In this document: positions 16,638 through 25,257 of the stretch, one piece after another
Numbering within the stretch: position 1 is the stretch's first letter
Layout: every line of letters begins with the position of its first letter
Assembly (NCBI GenBank): GCA_003555025.1
Contig: PWHV01000017.1
Coordinates: 1-42,754, forward strand
Origin: Methanomassiliicoccaceae archaeon
Lineage (GTDB): Archaea > Thermoplasmatota > Thermoplasmata > Methanomassiliicoccales > Methanomethylophilaceae
DNA length: 42,754 bases
Direction of reading: 5' to 3'
Translations under genes and position numbers: made by a program
Notes under the pieces: model-generated
Databases searched by the model: none
What the model was told of the DNA's origin: nothing
The model's input: the letters and a program-made list of their open reading frames with translations, nothing else

Positions 16638-18082
16638 TCCAACACCTCTTTGCCGAGCGAGAGGTCGCGTTGGTAGACGCCGTAGGTGAACAGTTTGGCC
16701 ATGTCCACGCCGTCATAGGGCTCCAGCGGGCTGCGCATGAACATGTCGTCCAATGGGACGATGCGATAGGCCCCCGTCGACGGCAGCGAAGGGATCAGGG
16801 CCTCCTTCCTGCCCGCGTTCACAGCGAGACCGATGGTCTGGACCTTGTCGGCGCCGCGGTAGGCGTTATTGTCGGGAAGGTCGCCGATGAGGTCGATGAC
16901 GCGCTCGCTGTCGTCCACGCGTATCACCTCCAGGAAGCGGCGGCGGTTGTGGAAGGCCAGCGGGCCATAGGCCTGGCTGGCGTCGTCCAGGTCGCTTATG
17001 CTCTCGGAGAGGGTTATCGTCCACATGTTGTCCGTGTCGTTGGAGGAGAACACCCTCCCGCCGGCGAACTGCACGTATTTGCGGGCGCACTGCAGTATGA
17101 ACGCCCCGTCGTCGCTCATCCCCATGGCCATGCCCTTGCCCATAGCGTCCAGACGCTCGCCCACCTGGGAGCAGAAGCTCTTGGCGGCTTCCATCGAGCC
17201 GATGAAGGCGGCCTGCGTGGGCGAGGAGCATAGCTGCTGGTCGTAGAGCAGCATGTTCATCGCCAGTCCGTGGGCGGCCTCGGCGCCGGCGCTCTCCTCG
17301 TCGATGACCGCGAATCCTGTCAGCGGCCCGTTGGCGAAGTAGCGCGGCATGTGAGGGTTCATCGCCACCTTGGCGGACACCTCCCCTCTGCCAGGATCCC
17401 CGCCCCAGAAGTTGACCACTCCGATGCGGGCGTGGGAGAGCAGATAGTCGAGGACCGCGCTGCGATGGGAGAAGTAGCTGACCACCAGCAGATCCAGCAT
17501 CTCCTGGGCGCCGGTCGTCTTCACCGCCTCCTCCAGGGTGCTTATCACCGCCAGCACCGCCTCGTAGTTGGACAGCGACGGCTTCAGTATGGTGAGGTTG
17601 CCGGTGGCGAGGGCGGTTATGGTGGGTATGAACGGAGGGACCAGCGAGTTCCCGGAGCTGATCACCAGCGCCGGGCCGCAGGGATGGTTGCGGATGTTCT
17701 CTCCCTCCGCTATCGGCATCATGGCCTCCAGCGACGCCGCGCCGCCCCGCAGGGTGGAGTCGAGGTTCTTCCTCATCTTCTCGGGGTCGAGGACCTCGGC
17801 CACGAACGACATCTCCAGCCTGATGACCTCGGGGGAGTAGCCGGTGCTCAGGGCCAGGCGCTCGGCCACCCCGTCCAGCTCTCCCGACTCCCATCGCCGC
17901 CTCCATATCCTCCCCATCTCCTCGATGGTCCTGAGGCGCTTCTCCACGGGCAGATTGGCGGCCGCCCGCTGCAGCCTGTCGGCCTTCGACAGTATGGCCT
18001 CGATGGAGGGGCGGTCGATCTCCGCGGCGGGCTGCGCAGTGTCGCAACGGAACTGGTGTCCAGGGCAGTAAGGTTCGAACAT
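16634..18082 (-). CDS. LuxC-like acyl-CoA/acyl-enzyme reductase
   Basis: Predicted NADPH-dependent reductase that turns an activated acyl group into an aldehyde, as LuxC does in bacterial luciferase fatty-acid reductase. From ATG 18082 it has 482 residues, the normal LuxC length. The active-site cysteine is Cys285 in YDQQLCSSPTQ, matching Cys286 of Vibrio harveyi LuxC. The nucleotide-binding region includes ISSGNSLVPPF and LKPSLSN. ATG 18082 follows GGAGGAG of the luxE-like gene's end; the open frame further upstream is a shadow of that gene. It lies between the luxE-like and SDR genes. No luciferase (luxAB) is in the window, and the acyl substrate is unknown. Confidence 0.9.
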   Translation of the reverse strand: MFEPYCPGHQFRCDTAQPAAEIDRPSIEAILSKADRLQRAAANLPVEKRLRTIEEMGRIWRRRWESGELDGVAERLALSTGYSPEVIRLEMSFVAEVLDPEKMRKNLDSTLRGGAASLEAMMPIAEGENIRNHPCGPALVISSGNSLVPPFIPTITALATGNLTILKPSLSNYEAVLAVISTLEEAVKTTGAQEMLDLLVVSYFSHRSAVLDYLLSHARIGVVNFWGGDPGRGEVSAKVAMNPHMPRYFANGPLTGFAVIDEESAGAEAAHGLAMNMLLYDQQLCSSPTQAAFIGSMEAAKSFCSQVGERLDAMGKGMAMGMSDDGAFILQCARKYVQFAGGRVFSSNDTDNMWTITLSESISDLDDASQAYGPLAFHNRRRFLEVIRVDDSERVIDLIGDLPDNNAYRGADKVQTIGLAVNAGRKEALIPSLPSTGAYRIVPLDDMFMRSPLEPYDGVDMAKLFTYGVYQRDLSLGKEVLD

Positions 18083-18084
18083 CT

Positions 18085-19353
18085 TCACTCCTCCATCATC
18101 TCTTCCATGGTCCCCCCGCAGGCCCGTTGCAGGTCCCAGCCCTCCTTCACCGTCAAGCGGCGGCCGAACTCGAACTCCTTGCCGTAGAAACGCTCGGAGG
18201 AATGGTACTTCATGATGTCGCCGGGGAAGAACGCCTCCAGCCATGTGGTGACGAAGGGGTTGTAGATGCATATCAGCCCCTCCTTGCCCTCCTCCTCTAT
18301 GAGCTCGAAGGTCGTGGGGTCCACCAGGAACACCTCGGACAGTGGGTGGGGAAGCTTCCCCATCTTCTCGTGGTTGTCGATGAGCGCTGTCAGGGTCTCG
18401 GTCATGCCCAGAACGTCCATGAAGGGTGCCTCGACGCCGTCGCCGCCGCGGGTCAGCGCTTTGAAGTAGTTGCGGGCGCCCTCGGCCATCTCCGCGTAGG
18501 GCGGCAGGTCGGTGAAGCCCTTGGACCCGCCGCCGGTGACTATGACGCCGCCCTTGCCCAGGTTCACGGGCGGGGCGCGGGTGATGATCTTTGACACCTC
18601 GCGCTTGAGGTTGCTCATGTCGTTGAAGCGCTTCGACATCAGGTATACGCCGGCGGGAGCGGTGAAGAAGAGCTTGGGCTCCTCCTTGCTCTTGAGGAAC
18701 TTGAGGATGTTCTTCTTGTCCGGCTGCAGCCTCTGCCACGGGGTCTCATCCCCATCGGCCTCGCGCATGCTCATGCCGTAGAGCAGCTCGATCCCCTTCG
18801 ACTCGAGCGCCAGCTCCACGAACGCCACGAAGCTCAGCATGTGCCTCAATTCGGGGGCGGCCATGAACAACGCCTGGCCCTTGTTCTCCTCCAGCTCGTG
18901 GCCGTAGACGTACTCGAACAGGTCGGCGTTGGCCTTGACCATTATGGCGAGGTCCACGGGGCTGCGGTAGACCTTGACGGGCGCCTTGCCGGTGGTGCCG
19001 CTGGACTGGAACTGCTCCCCGCCCTCGTCCACGTCATCGATGACGAAGCGCTCGTGGCCGTCGCCGCGGATCATGTCCGCAGGGACCATAAGCTTGACCA
19101 GGTCCTGCTTCTCGGCGGTGGCGGGGTCGATCTCCAGCCTATCGAAGAGCGCCGCGTAGTACTCGGAGTTGTCGCGGAAGAACGCGAGCGACTGCCGCAT
19201 CAGATCCTTCCTCAGCTCGGCGAGCTCCTGCGGCGTCTTCTCGAACAGACCCGGTTCGTTTATGAGGTTCCATATCCTCTCCACGAACGGGTCCTGGCGG
19301 TGTTTGCTGTCGGCAGCCTTTTGCTTTATCTCTTCGATTCCCAGAATGAGCAC
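18085..19353 (-). CDS. LuxE-like acyl-protein synthetase
   Basis: Predicted ATP-dependent activator of a free carboxylic acid. It would form an acyl-adenylate, then an acyl-thioester on its own cysteine for handover to LuxC. It has 422 residues, with the adenylation motif SSGTTGKAPVKVYRS (117-131) and a second conserved block DVLGMTET. Cys412, ten residues from the C-terminus (QRACGG), is placed like the acyl-accepting cysteine of LuxE. The start is a GTG at 19353, about 31 bases from AATAAAC on the minus strand, so it may be leaderless. It is first in the operon, and the luxC-like gene starts two bases after its stop. A phenylacetate-CoA ligase-like role is the main alternative. Confidence 0.88.
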   Translation of the reverse strand: MLILGIEEIKQKAADSKHRQDPFVERIWNLINEPGLFEKTPQELAELRKDLMRQSLAFFRDNSEYYAALFDRLEIDPATAEKQDLVKLMVPADMIRGDGHERFVIDDVDEGGEQFQSSGTTGKAPVKVYRSPVDLAIMVKANADLFEYVYGHELEENKGQALFMAAPELRHMLSFVAFVELALESKGIELLYGMSMREADGDETPWQRLQPDKKNILKFLKSKEEPKLFFTAPAGVYLMSKRFNDMSNLKREVSKIITRAPPVNLGKGGVIVTGGGSKGFTDLPPYAEMAEGARNYFKALTRGGDGVEAPFMDVLGMTETLTALIDNHEKMGKLPHPLSEVFLVDPTTFELIEEEGKEGLICIYNPFVTTWLEAFFPGDIMKYHSSERFYGKEFEFGRRLTVKEGWDLQRACGGTMEEMMEE

Positions 19354-19375
19354 CCCCCGGCGGATGAAAGTAGAA

Positions 19376-19400
19376 GGGGTTTATTGTTTATTGAATTATT
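19376..19400 (-). promoter_or_regulatory. AT-rich promoter of the luxE-luxC-SDR operon
   Basis: The 65-base spacer between pycA and the luxE-like gene contains ATTCAATAAACAATAAACC on the minus strand. Its position about 30 bases before the GTG at 19353 suggests an independent promoter rather than read-through from pycA. Confidence 0.45.
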
Positions 19401-19418
19401 GCCGGGAGGGCTTAAAAG

Positions 19419-20900
19419 TCACTTCTGCGGCTGATTGCTGCGCACGTAAACATCCACGGCGGCGGCGATGGCGGCCACCTCCCGGCCTTGGCTGAAGGAC
19501 TCCGCCAGTGTCCGCATGCGCGACTCCTCGTCCTCCATATAGCGCTCCAGCTTGGAGAGTATCCCCTCCTGCTCGATGAAATGGGTGTGGGTGTCGCCGT
19601 TGATGTAGCTGCGGTTGTTCATTATCGCGTAGTGCAGCGGCAAAGTGGTCTTCACCCCCAGGATCACGTACTCGTAGATGGCGCGCCGCATCCTCTGGAT
19701 GGCCTCCATGCGGTCCGATCCATAGGAGCACAGCTTAGAGACCAGGGAGTCGTAATGCGCCGGAATGGTGTATCCCATGTGCACCCCCGAGTCCACCCTG
19801 ACCCCGGGGCCGCCCGGCGATCGATAGCGAACTATCTTCCCGGGGTCTGCGTTGAAGTCGTTCATGGGGTCCTCGGCGTTCACACGGCACTCGATGGCGT
19901 GGCCGCGTATGCCGATGTCCTCCTGGCCCAGGGCCAGGGGCTCGCCGGCGGCGATGGCCAGCTGCTGCTTCACGATGTCGATGCCGGTGATCAGCTCGGA
20001 GATGGTGTGCTCCACCTGCAGGCGGGTGTTCATCTCCATGAAGTAGTGCTGCCCGTCGGCGAAGAGGAACTCCACCGTGCCGGCGTTGGTGTAGCCCACG
20101 GTTCTGGCGACGGTGAGCGCCGACTCGGTGATCGCGTCGCGGAGCTCCTCGGTCATGATGGGGGAGGGGGCCTCCTCCACCAGCTTCTGGTAGCGCCTCT
20201 GGATGGAGCATTCTCTCTCGAAGAGGTGCACCGCGTTCCCCTGGGAATCGGCAAGCACCTGCACCTCGATGTGGCGGGGCTTCTCCAGGTACTTCTCGAT
20301 GAACACCGTGGCATCGCCGAAGGCGGAGCCGGCGATGCGTATCGCCTTCTCGATGGCCTCCTTGAGCCCGTCCTCGCTGTGGACTATCTGCATCCCTATG
20401 CCCCCGCCGCCGGCGCTGGCCTTGGTTATGACCGGATAGCCGATGCGGGAGGCGACCTCGCGCGCCTCGTCCACGGTCTTGACCCCGCCCTCGGTGCCCC
20501 CCAGCACCGGGACGCCGGCATCGCGCATCAGGCGCTTGCTGCCGATCTTGGAGCCCATGGTCTCGATGACCTGCGACGAGGGGCCGATGAAGACAACGCC
20601 CTCGTCCTCGCAGAGCTTGGCGAAGGAGCTGTTCTCCGCCAGGAACCCGTAGCCAGGGTGCACAGCCTCCGCCCCGGACTTCTGGGCGATCTCGCATATC
20701 CTCTCCTTGTTCAGATAGCTGTGAGACGGGTGCGCCTCGCCGACATGGAAGGCCTCGTCGGCGTACTTCACGTGCAGGGCGTTCTTGTCCGGGTCGGAGT
20801 ATATGGCGACGGTCTCTATCCCCAGCTCGCGGCAGGCGCGCATCACCCGGATGGCGATCTCTCCGCGGTTGGCGATGAGTACCTTGTTGAAGTAAGACAT
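19419..20900 (-). CDS. pycA: Pyruvate carboxylase subunit A (biotin carboxylase)
   Basis: Carboxylates the biotin on PycB using ATP and bicarbonate, supplying oxaloacetate for the incomplete citric acid cycle and amino acids. The 493-residue protein opens with MSYFNKVLIANRGEIAIRV, has the ATP-grasp glycine loop KASAGGGGIG, and carries the biotin-carboxylase motifs HIEVQVLADSQG, RECSIQRR and EMNTRLQVEH. The archaeal two-subunit form is expected in methanogens. It starts 13 bases after pycB, so one operon is clear. Acetyl-CoA carboxylase biotin carboxylase is similar, but the pycB neighbour decides the assignment. Confidence 0.95.
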   Translation of the reverse strand: MSYFNKVLIANRGEIAIRVMRACRELGIETVAIYSDPDKNALHVKYADEAFHVGEAHPSHSYLNKERICEIAQKSGAEAVHPGYGFLAENSSFAKLCEDEGVVFIGPSSQVIETMGSKIGSKRLMRDAGVPVLGGTEGGVKTVDEAREVASRIGYPVITKASAGGGGIGMQIVHSEDGLKEAIEKAIRIAGSAFGDATVFIEKYLEKPRHIEVQVLADSQGNAVHLFERECSIQRRYQKLVEEAPSPIMTEELRDAITESALTVARTVGYTNAGTVEFLFADGQHYFMEMNTRLQVEHTISELITGIDIVKQQLAIAAGEPLALGQEDIGIRGHAIECRVNAEDPMNDFNADPGKIVRYRSPGGPGVRVDSGVHMGYTIPAHYDSLVSKLCSYGSDRMEAIQRMRRAIYEYVILGVKTTLPLHYAIMNNRSYINGDTHTHFIEQEGILSKLERYMEDEESRMRTLAESFSQGREVAAIAAAVDVYVRSNQPQK

Positions 20901-20913
20901 GCGAGAAAACCCC

Positions 20914-22662
20914 TCAATTCAGCACCATAAGGACGTCGCCGGTCTGGACCACGTCGCCGTTGCTCACGAATATCTCCTTCACGGTACCGTCGGCAGGGCT
21001 GTTGATGGGATTCTCCATCTTCATCGCCTCCAGTATCACCAGGGTGTCCCCTTTCTTCACCTCGGCGCCGGCCTCCACCGGGATCTTCAGCACCATTCCG
21101 GTCATGTTGCTCTTCACGCCGCCTTCGACGTCGCCGCGGGGAGCCCCTCCCACGGGATTGCCCGAGGCCTCGACGGTCGAGCCTTCGACGGACACGATGC
21201 GCACCGCGAATATCTCCCCGTCGACCTCCACCTCCATGGCGGCGGGCATTCCCGTGGGAGCGGCCGCGGCGGGCGCCTCACCGGGCTTGGCGGGTAGGCA
21301 CTCGCACTCCCGCTCGCCCTTGAGGAACGAGGGAGCGATGCTGGGGTAGATGATGTAGCTGAGGATGTCCTCCTCCTTCTTCACCATGCCCGCCCCCTCG
21401 GCATCCTTCTTCATCTGCTCGTACACCGGCTCGAGGAGGTCGGCGGGCCTCGCCGTGACCACTTCCTCGTCGCCGATGATCAGTTTCAGAATGTCCCCCT
21501 CGATGGGCTTGGGCGGCTTCCCGTAGAGGCCGAGGACGTAATCCTTGACCTCCTTGGTGACGCTGGTGTAACGGCCCCCGGGCACGAGGACGTTGAATAT
21601 CGCCTGGGTCCCCACTATCTGGCTGGTGGGGGTCACCAGGGGAGGGTAGCCGAGGTCCTTGCGCACCGCGGGTATCTCCATCAATACTTCCTCGAGGCGG
21701 TCGAAGGCGTTCTGCTCCTTCAACTGCGATATGAGGTTGGATATCATGCCCCCCGGCAGCTGGTAGATGAGCACGTCGGAGTCGACGCGCTCGGATATGG
21801 GGTCCACCAGACCGCCGTACTTGTCGCGCAGCTTCATGCAGAGGTTGCGCGTCTCCCGCAGGGCGGCGAGATCGATGCCGCTGTCGCGCTCGGTTCCCTG
21901 CACCGCGGCCACGATGGTCTCGGTGGCGGGCTGGGACGTCCCGAAGGCGAAGGGGGACATCGCCGTGTCGACGATGTCCACGCCGGCCTCGATGGCCGCC
22001 TGGTAGCTCATGGGCGCGAGGCCGCTGGTGGAATGGGAGTGCAGGCATACCGGCACGTCCATCTCGTCCTTGATGCCGGTGACTATCGCCACCGCCTCGT
22101 GGGGGGTGATCAGGCCGGCCATGTCCTTGATGGCGATGGAGTCGCAGTCATGGGAGTAGAGCTCGCGGGCCATGCCGATGAATGCATCGCTGTCGTGCAC
22201 CGGGCTGGTGGTGTAGCATATCGCCCCCTGCAGATGGGCGCCGTTGTTCTTCACCTCCTCCATTGACTTCCTCATGTTGCGTACGTCATTCAAAGCGTCG
22301 AATACACGGAAGATGTCCACGCCGTTCCTCGATGCCGCCTCCACGAACCTCTCCACCACGTCATCGGGGTAATGCCGGTATCCCACCAGGTTCTGTCCGC
22401 GCAGGAGCATCTGCACCTGGGTGTTCTTGAGCTCCTCCTTGATCTTGACGAGGCGCTCCCATGGGTCCTCCGCCAGGTATCTCATGCTGCAATCGAACGT
22501 GGCCCCGCCCCAGGCCTCCAGGGAATGGAATCCCATCCTGTCCATGGACCTCGCCAATGGAAGCATGTCATCGGTACGCATCCGAGTGGCGATCAGAGAT
22601 TGGTGGGCGTCACGTAGCGTGGTATCGGTGATTTTCAACATCTTACGGCTGGCGGGGCTCAT
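20914..22662 (-). CDS. pycB: Pyruvate carboxylase subunit B (carboxyltransferase plus biotin carrier)
   Basis: Moves CO2 from carboxybiotin to pyruvate. From ATG 22662 it has 582 residues. The N-terminal HMG-CoA-lyase-like TIM barrel opens with KITDTTLRDAHQSLIATR, a conserved PYC-OADA domain follows, and an alanine/proline linker leads to a biotinyl domain with the biotin lysine in LEAMKMENP. ATG 22662 is chosen because GAGGT lies 7-11 bases upstream; the frame stays open 21 codons further without homology. Oxaloacetate decarboxylase alpha is the close alternative, but pairing with a biotin carboxylase and the absence of sodium-pump beta/gamma subunits favour pyruvate carboxylase. Confidence 0.95.
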   Translation of the reverse strand: MSPASRKMLKITDTTLRDAHQSLIATRMRTDDMLPLARSMDRMGFHSLEAWGGATFDCSMRYLAEDPWERLVKIKEELKNTQVQMLLRGQNLVGYRHYPDDVVERFVEAASRNGVDIFRVFDALNDVRNMRKSMEEVKNNGAHLQGAICYTTSPVHDSDAFIGMARELYSHDCDSIAIKDMAGLITPHEAVAIVTGIKDEMDVPVCLHSHSTSGLAPMSYQAAIEAGVDIVDTAMSPFAFGTSQPATETIVAAVQGTERDSGIDLAALRETRNLCMKLRDKYGGLVDPISERVDSDVLIYQLPGGMISNLISQLKEQNAFDRLEEVLMEIPAVRKDLGYPPLVTPTSQIVGTQAIFNVLVPGGRYTSVTKEVKDYVLGLYGKPPKPIEGDILKLIIGDEEVVTARPADLLEPVYEQMKKDAEGAGMVKKEEDILSYIIYPSIAPSFLKGERECECLPAKPGEAPAAAAPTGMPAAMEVEVDGEIFAVRIVSVEGSTVEASGNPVGGAPRGDVEGGVKSNMTGMVLKIPVEAGAEVKKGDTLVILEAMKMENPINSPADGTVKEIFVSNGDVVQTGDVLMVLN

Positions 22663-22715
22663 GGTAGTACCTCGTGGGGAATGTGGATCTCCAAAAAACT
22701 GTTTCAGCAGAAATC

Positions 22716-22734
22716 TACAATACAAGTATAAAAA
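22716..22734 (-). promoter_or_regulatory. pycB upstream motif shared with bioY
   Basis: On the plus strand this reads TACAATACAAGTATAAAAA. It matches 14 of 19 positions of the element upstream of bioY (25258-25276) and lies at a similar distance from the start codon (about 53 bases). It may combine a TATA box with a biotin-operon operator for BirA; this is inference. Confidence 0.35.
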
Positions 22735-22737
22735 ATT

Positions 22738-23370
22738 TCACCAATGGGCCAGCAGGGAGAGAATCGGAACTGCCGAAGCCAAGACGGCCAGCAACAGGTC
22801 GCGGCGCTCGGTGAGAAAGGTGGGCTCTATCTCCCCGCCGGCGCTGTAGCCGCGCACCGTGAGCAGTTTGGCGGTCTCCTCGGTGCGCCGCAGCTGGTTT
22901 ATCACTATGTTGGCCGCCAGGGGCACCAGGTTGCGCACCGAGGGTTTCATGCCCTTAATCTCCATCGCCTGCCGCACCTGCACTATGTCCTGGTTTATCA
23001 TCCGCAGCCCTTGCAGGCCCATCTCCGCCATAAGGCCGATGTCGAAGCCTGTCCTCTTTCCCATCATCCACACCGACACGTCGAGAAGCTCGCTCTCCTG
23101 GCGGTCGCTGAACGCCCAGGCGGCGATGAGAAGTATGGGGATCATCCTCAGCAGATAGAGGAGCCCGAGCCCCCCGGTGAGCTCGGAGACGATGGCGGTG
23201 GCGCTTATCATCAGGACCACGCCGCTCAGCATCCGCGGATGGGGCACCGCCTTCAGCCTGGGGGTGAAGAGGGCCCACCACAGGAGGGCGGCCACCGCCC
23301 CCACGGGGCTGATGAACGCCCCCGCCGAGAGGAGTATGGTGCTGAGTATCCTCAGCCGCGGGTCGCGCAT
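22738..23370 (-). CDS. ECF transporter transmembrane subunit EcfT (biotin)
   Basis: Membrane coupling subunit of an energy-coupling-factor importer, 210 residues with about four or five helices. The coupling-helix motifs of EcfT are visible as QAMEIKGMKP (a variant of ALKARG) and LLTVRGYSAG. ATG 23370 lies inside the end of the second ATPase gene, an overlap of 19 bases. It is last in the order bioY - ATPase - ATPase - ecfT. It transmits ATP-driven motion to the substrate component BioY; BioMNY-type biotin transport is the expected role. Confidence 0.9.
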   Translation of the reverse strand: MRDPRLRILSTILLSAGAFISPVGAVAALLWWALFTPRLKAVPHPRMLSGVVLMISATAIVSELTGGLGLLYLLRMIPILLIAAWAFSDRQESELLDVSVWMMGKRTGFDIGLMAEMGLQGLRMINQDIVQVRQAMEIKGMKPSVRNLVPLAANIVINQLRRTEETAKLLTVRGYSAGGEIEPTFLTERRDLLLAVLASAVPILSLLAHW

Positions 23371-24044
23371 AGGGCCTCCTCCACATCGTCCATGGCTATG
23401 TTGCGCGGCCTCGCACCGTGCTCCAGCGCACGGCGCAGATACGGCGGCGCGCCAGCCCAGCGGCCGATGGACCCCGGCACCGCGCCCAGGGGCTCCAACT
23501 CCGCATCGGAGATCTGTGACAGCGTCGTCACCCGCGGGAGCATCGCCCGCTCGTGGGAGAACAGCATCGTAATCCTCCCGTCGCGCGAGCCGATGGCCTG
23601 GCACACCTTGGCCTTGGCCCGGCAGTCCAAGGAGCTGAATGGCTCGTCCAGGATCAACAGGTCGGGGTCGAGGGCGAAAACGCAGGCCAGGTTCAAGCGC
23701 TTGAGCTGGCCGCGGCTGAGCTTGAAAGGGTCGACGGCATTGCGGCCGATGAGCCCCGCCCGGGGCAGCACCTCGCCGGGGTCCAGCCCCCAAGACCGGA
23801 CCTCGTCGTCGACGCTGGCGGCGGTCACGTGGTATTCGGGGAACTGCAGCGACATAACCTTGCTCTCCACTCCTTCGAAGCGCAGGTCGCCGTCGAAGGG
23901 GACGAGCCCCGCCATCGCCAAGGCCATGGTGGTCTTACCGCTGCCGATGGCCCCGCTGACGAGATGGACGCCGGGGCCGTAGGACGCCCGGCAGCGGAGG
24001 GAGAACCCCTCCCTGCTGGCCATCAGTTCCAGTTCGGCCCTCAT
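23352..24044 (-). CDS. ECF transporter ATPase (second subunit)
   Basis: ABC ATPase of the biotin ECF importer, 230 residues. Walker A is GAIGSGKTT (31-39), Walker B is LLILDEPFSS (129-138) and the switch histidine is His164 in FSHER. The signature loop is degenerate, LSRGQ (109-113), instead of LSGGQ. ATG 24044 overlaps the stop of the upstream ATPase gene as ATGA. It probably forms a heterodimer with that ATPase. The degenerate signature would complete the upstream subunit's ATP site, which also lacks its switch histidine. Confidence 0.9.
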   Translation of the reverse strand: MRAELELMASREGFSLRCRASYGPGVHLVSGAIGSGKTTMALAMAGLVPFDGDLRFEGVESKVMSLQFPEYHVTAASVDDEVRSWGLDPGEVLPRAGLIGRNAVDPFKLSRGQLKRLNLACVFALDPDLLILDEPFSSLDCRAKAKVCQAIGSRDGRITMLFSHERAMLPRVTTLSQISDAELEPLGAVPGSIGRWAGAPPYLRRALEHGARPRNIAMDDVEEALCATRG

Positions 24045-24709
24045 CGCCGCAGCCTCCACATGCTGGGATAGAAACAGGTGCCCTCCAAGGATGCGAACAC
24101 CTCCTCCGGAGGGCCTCGCAGCATCACCCTCCCCCCGTCGATGTATAGGACGAGGTCGGCGGCGGCGGCATGGTCCATGTCCTGGGTGCAGTACACCGCC
24201 CTCTGATCAGAGGAAAGGACCGTCTCCCGTATGAGGCGGGAGCTGGCCTCGTCCAAGTGACTGTCCACCTCATCGAGCACCAGCAGGTCCGGCGACGGCG
24301 CCAGCGCCGCCGCCAGCGCCACCAGCGCCTTCTCCCCCCCGGATATCTCCCCCGTGCCCCTGAGGAGAAGGTCGGGCCTCCCCAGCATCCCCATGGTGGC
24401 CCGCGTCCTCCTATCAGCGACGTCCACCGGGACCTTGAGGAAGCGCAGCGACGAGGCCACCTCATCGAACACCCGTGAGAACAGCATGGTGTGGTCGGGG
24501 AACTCTCCCACCCAGCCCACGGTGGCCAGCTCCGGCCGGCGGCCCATTACCTCCACCGTGCCCTCGCGGGGCTTGTCCATGCCCGACAGCAGCTCCAGCA
24601 GGGTGGTCTTGCCGGCGCCGTTGGGGCCTATGACCGCCACCCTCCCCTCCTTCGCGATGAGGGAGGGGACGTCGAGCAGGTGGTGCCTCAGGCCCTCTAT
24701 CCGGATCAT
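24041..24709 (-). CDS. ECF transporter ATPase (first subunit)
   Basis: ABC ATPase of the biotin ECF importer, 222 residues. Walker A is GPNGAGKTT (28-36), the signature is ISGGE (122-126) and Walker B is LLVLDEVDS (142-150). The switch histidine of the usual VTHD is replaced by glutamine, Gln176 in YCTQDMDH. ATG 24709 overlaps the bioY stop as ATGA, so translation is coupled. The open frame extends upstream into bioY as a shadow. Pairing with the second ATPase would give one canonical and one degenerate composite ATP site. Confidence 0.9.
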   Translation of the reverse strand: MIRIEGLRHHLLDVPSLIAKEGRVAVIGPNGAGKTTLLELLSGMDKPREGTVEVMGRRPELATVGWVGEFPDHTMLFSRVFDEVASSLRFLKVPVDVADRRTRATMGMLGRPDLLLRGTGEISGGEKALVALAAALAPSPDLLVLDEVDSHLDEASSRLIRETVLSSDQRAVYCTQDMDHAAAADLVLYIDGGRVMLRGPPEEVFASLEGTCFYPSMWRLRR

Positions 24710-25209
24710 TCCAAGCGCTCCCCGATCTTGTAGGCGGCGATGAGCTTCACCGCGTCCCCGAGGAGGAAGGGGGCCACCCCGAGCATGGTCGCCTCCGGCA
24801 GCGGTATCTGCGCCGAGTAGGCCAGCCACAGCACGCCGGTAAGGTATATCATGCCGCTGGCTAGCACCAGGCCCGTCAGACGCAGCGCCCTGCCCTCCCT
24901 CTCATAGGCGAGCCCCGCCAGCAGCACGGCGGGCAGGAAGCCGACCAGATAACCGCCCGTGGGGCCCAGCAGCACACCGATGCCGGCGGTGCCGTTGTGG
25001 AACACCGGGAGGTTGAGAGCGCCCAGCATCAGATACAGGACGACGGGGATGACGGCGTGCCTCTTCATGACGATGGCCGCCAGCAGCACGAAGAGGGTCT
25101 GCAGCGTCAGCGGGACGGGGATGAACGGGATGGATATCCAGCTGCCCGCGGCTATGAGGGCTATGAACGTGGCGCTGTAGGACAGCAGGGCGGCGCGGTT
25201 CTCCATCAT
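24706..25209 (-). CDS. bioY: Biotin transporter substrate-binding subunit BioY
   Basis: Substrate-capture membrane component (S component) of the biotin ECF importer, 167 residues, six predicted helices. BioY hallmarks are visible: ISIPFIPVPLTLQTLFVLLA near the N-terminus and GPTGGYLVGF in the middle. Two ATGs lie at 25209 and 25206; GGAGG about nine bases before 25209 supports it. It is first in a bioY - ATPase - ATPase - ecfT operon with overlapping genes, next to birA and pycAB, which need biotin. No biotin biosynthesis genes are in the window. Confidence 0.94.
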   Translation of the reverse strand: MMENRAALLSYSATFIALIAAGSWISIPFIPVPLTLQTLFVLLAAIVMKRHAVIPVVLYLMLGALNLPVFHNGTAGIGVLLGPTGGYLVGFLPAVLLAGLAYEREGRALRLTGLVLASGMIYLTGVLWLAYSAQIPLPEATMLGVAPFLLGDAVKLIAAYKIGERLE

Positions 25210-25257
25210 CGTCTCAATCCTCCGGGGCGCTGGCCGTCGCCAGCTGAGATAGGACTA

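Noticed and set aside
15633-16676. Plus-strand open frame of 347 codons opposite the SDR gene
   Set aside because: Shadow of the SDR coding region; no motif.
18083-18739. Upstream extension of the luxC-like frame
   Set aside because: It overlaps the luxE-like gene in another frame. The LuxC homology begins at ATG 18082, just after a Shine-Dalgarno.
15648-19353. Bioluminescence (lux) operon
   Set aside because: Only LuxC- and LuxE-like genes are present; no luciferase alpha/beta or LuxD-like gene is in the window, so light production is not supported.
19488-20930. Plus-strand open frame of 480 codons opposite pycA
   Set aside because: Antisense shadow of a clear biotin carboxylase gene, rich in His/Gly/Val with no domain.
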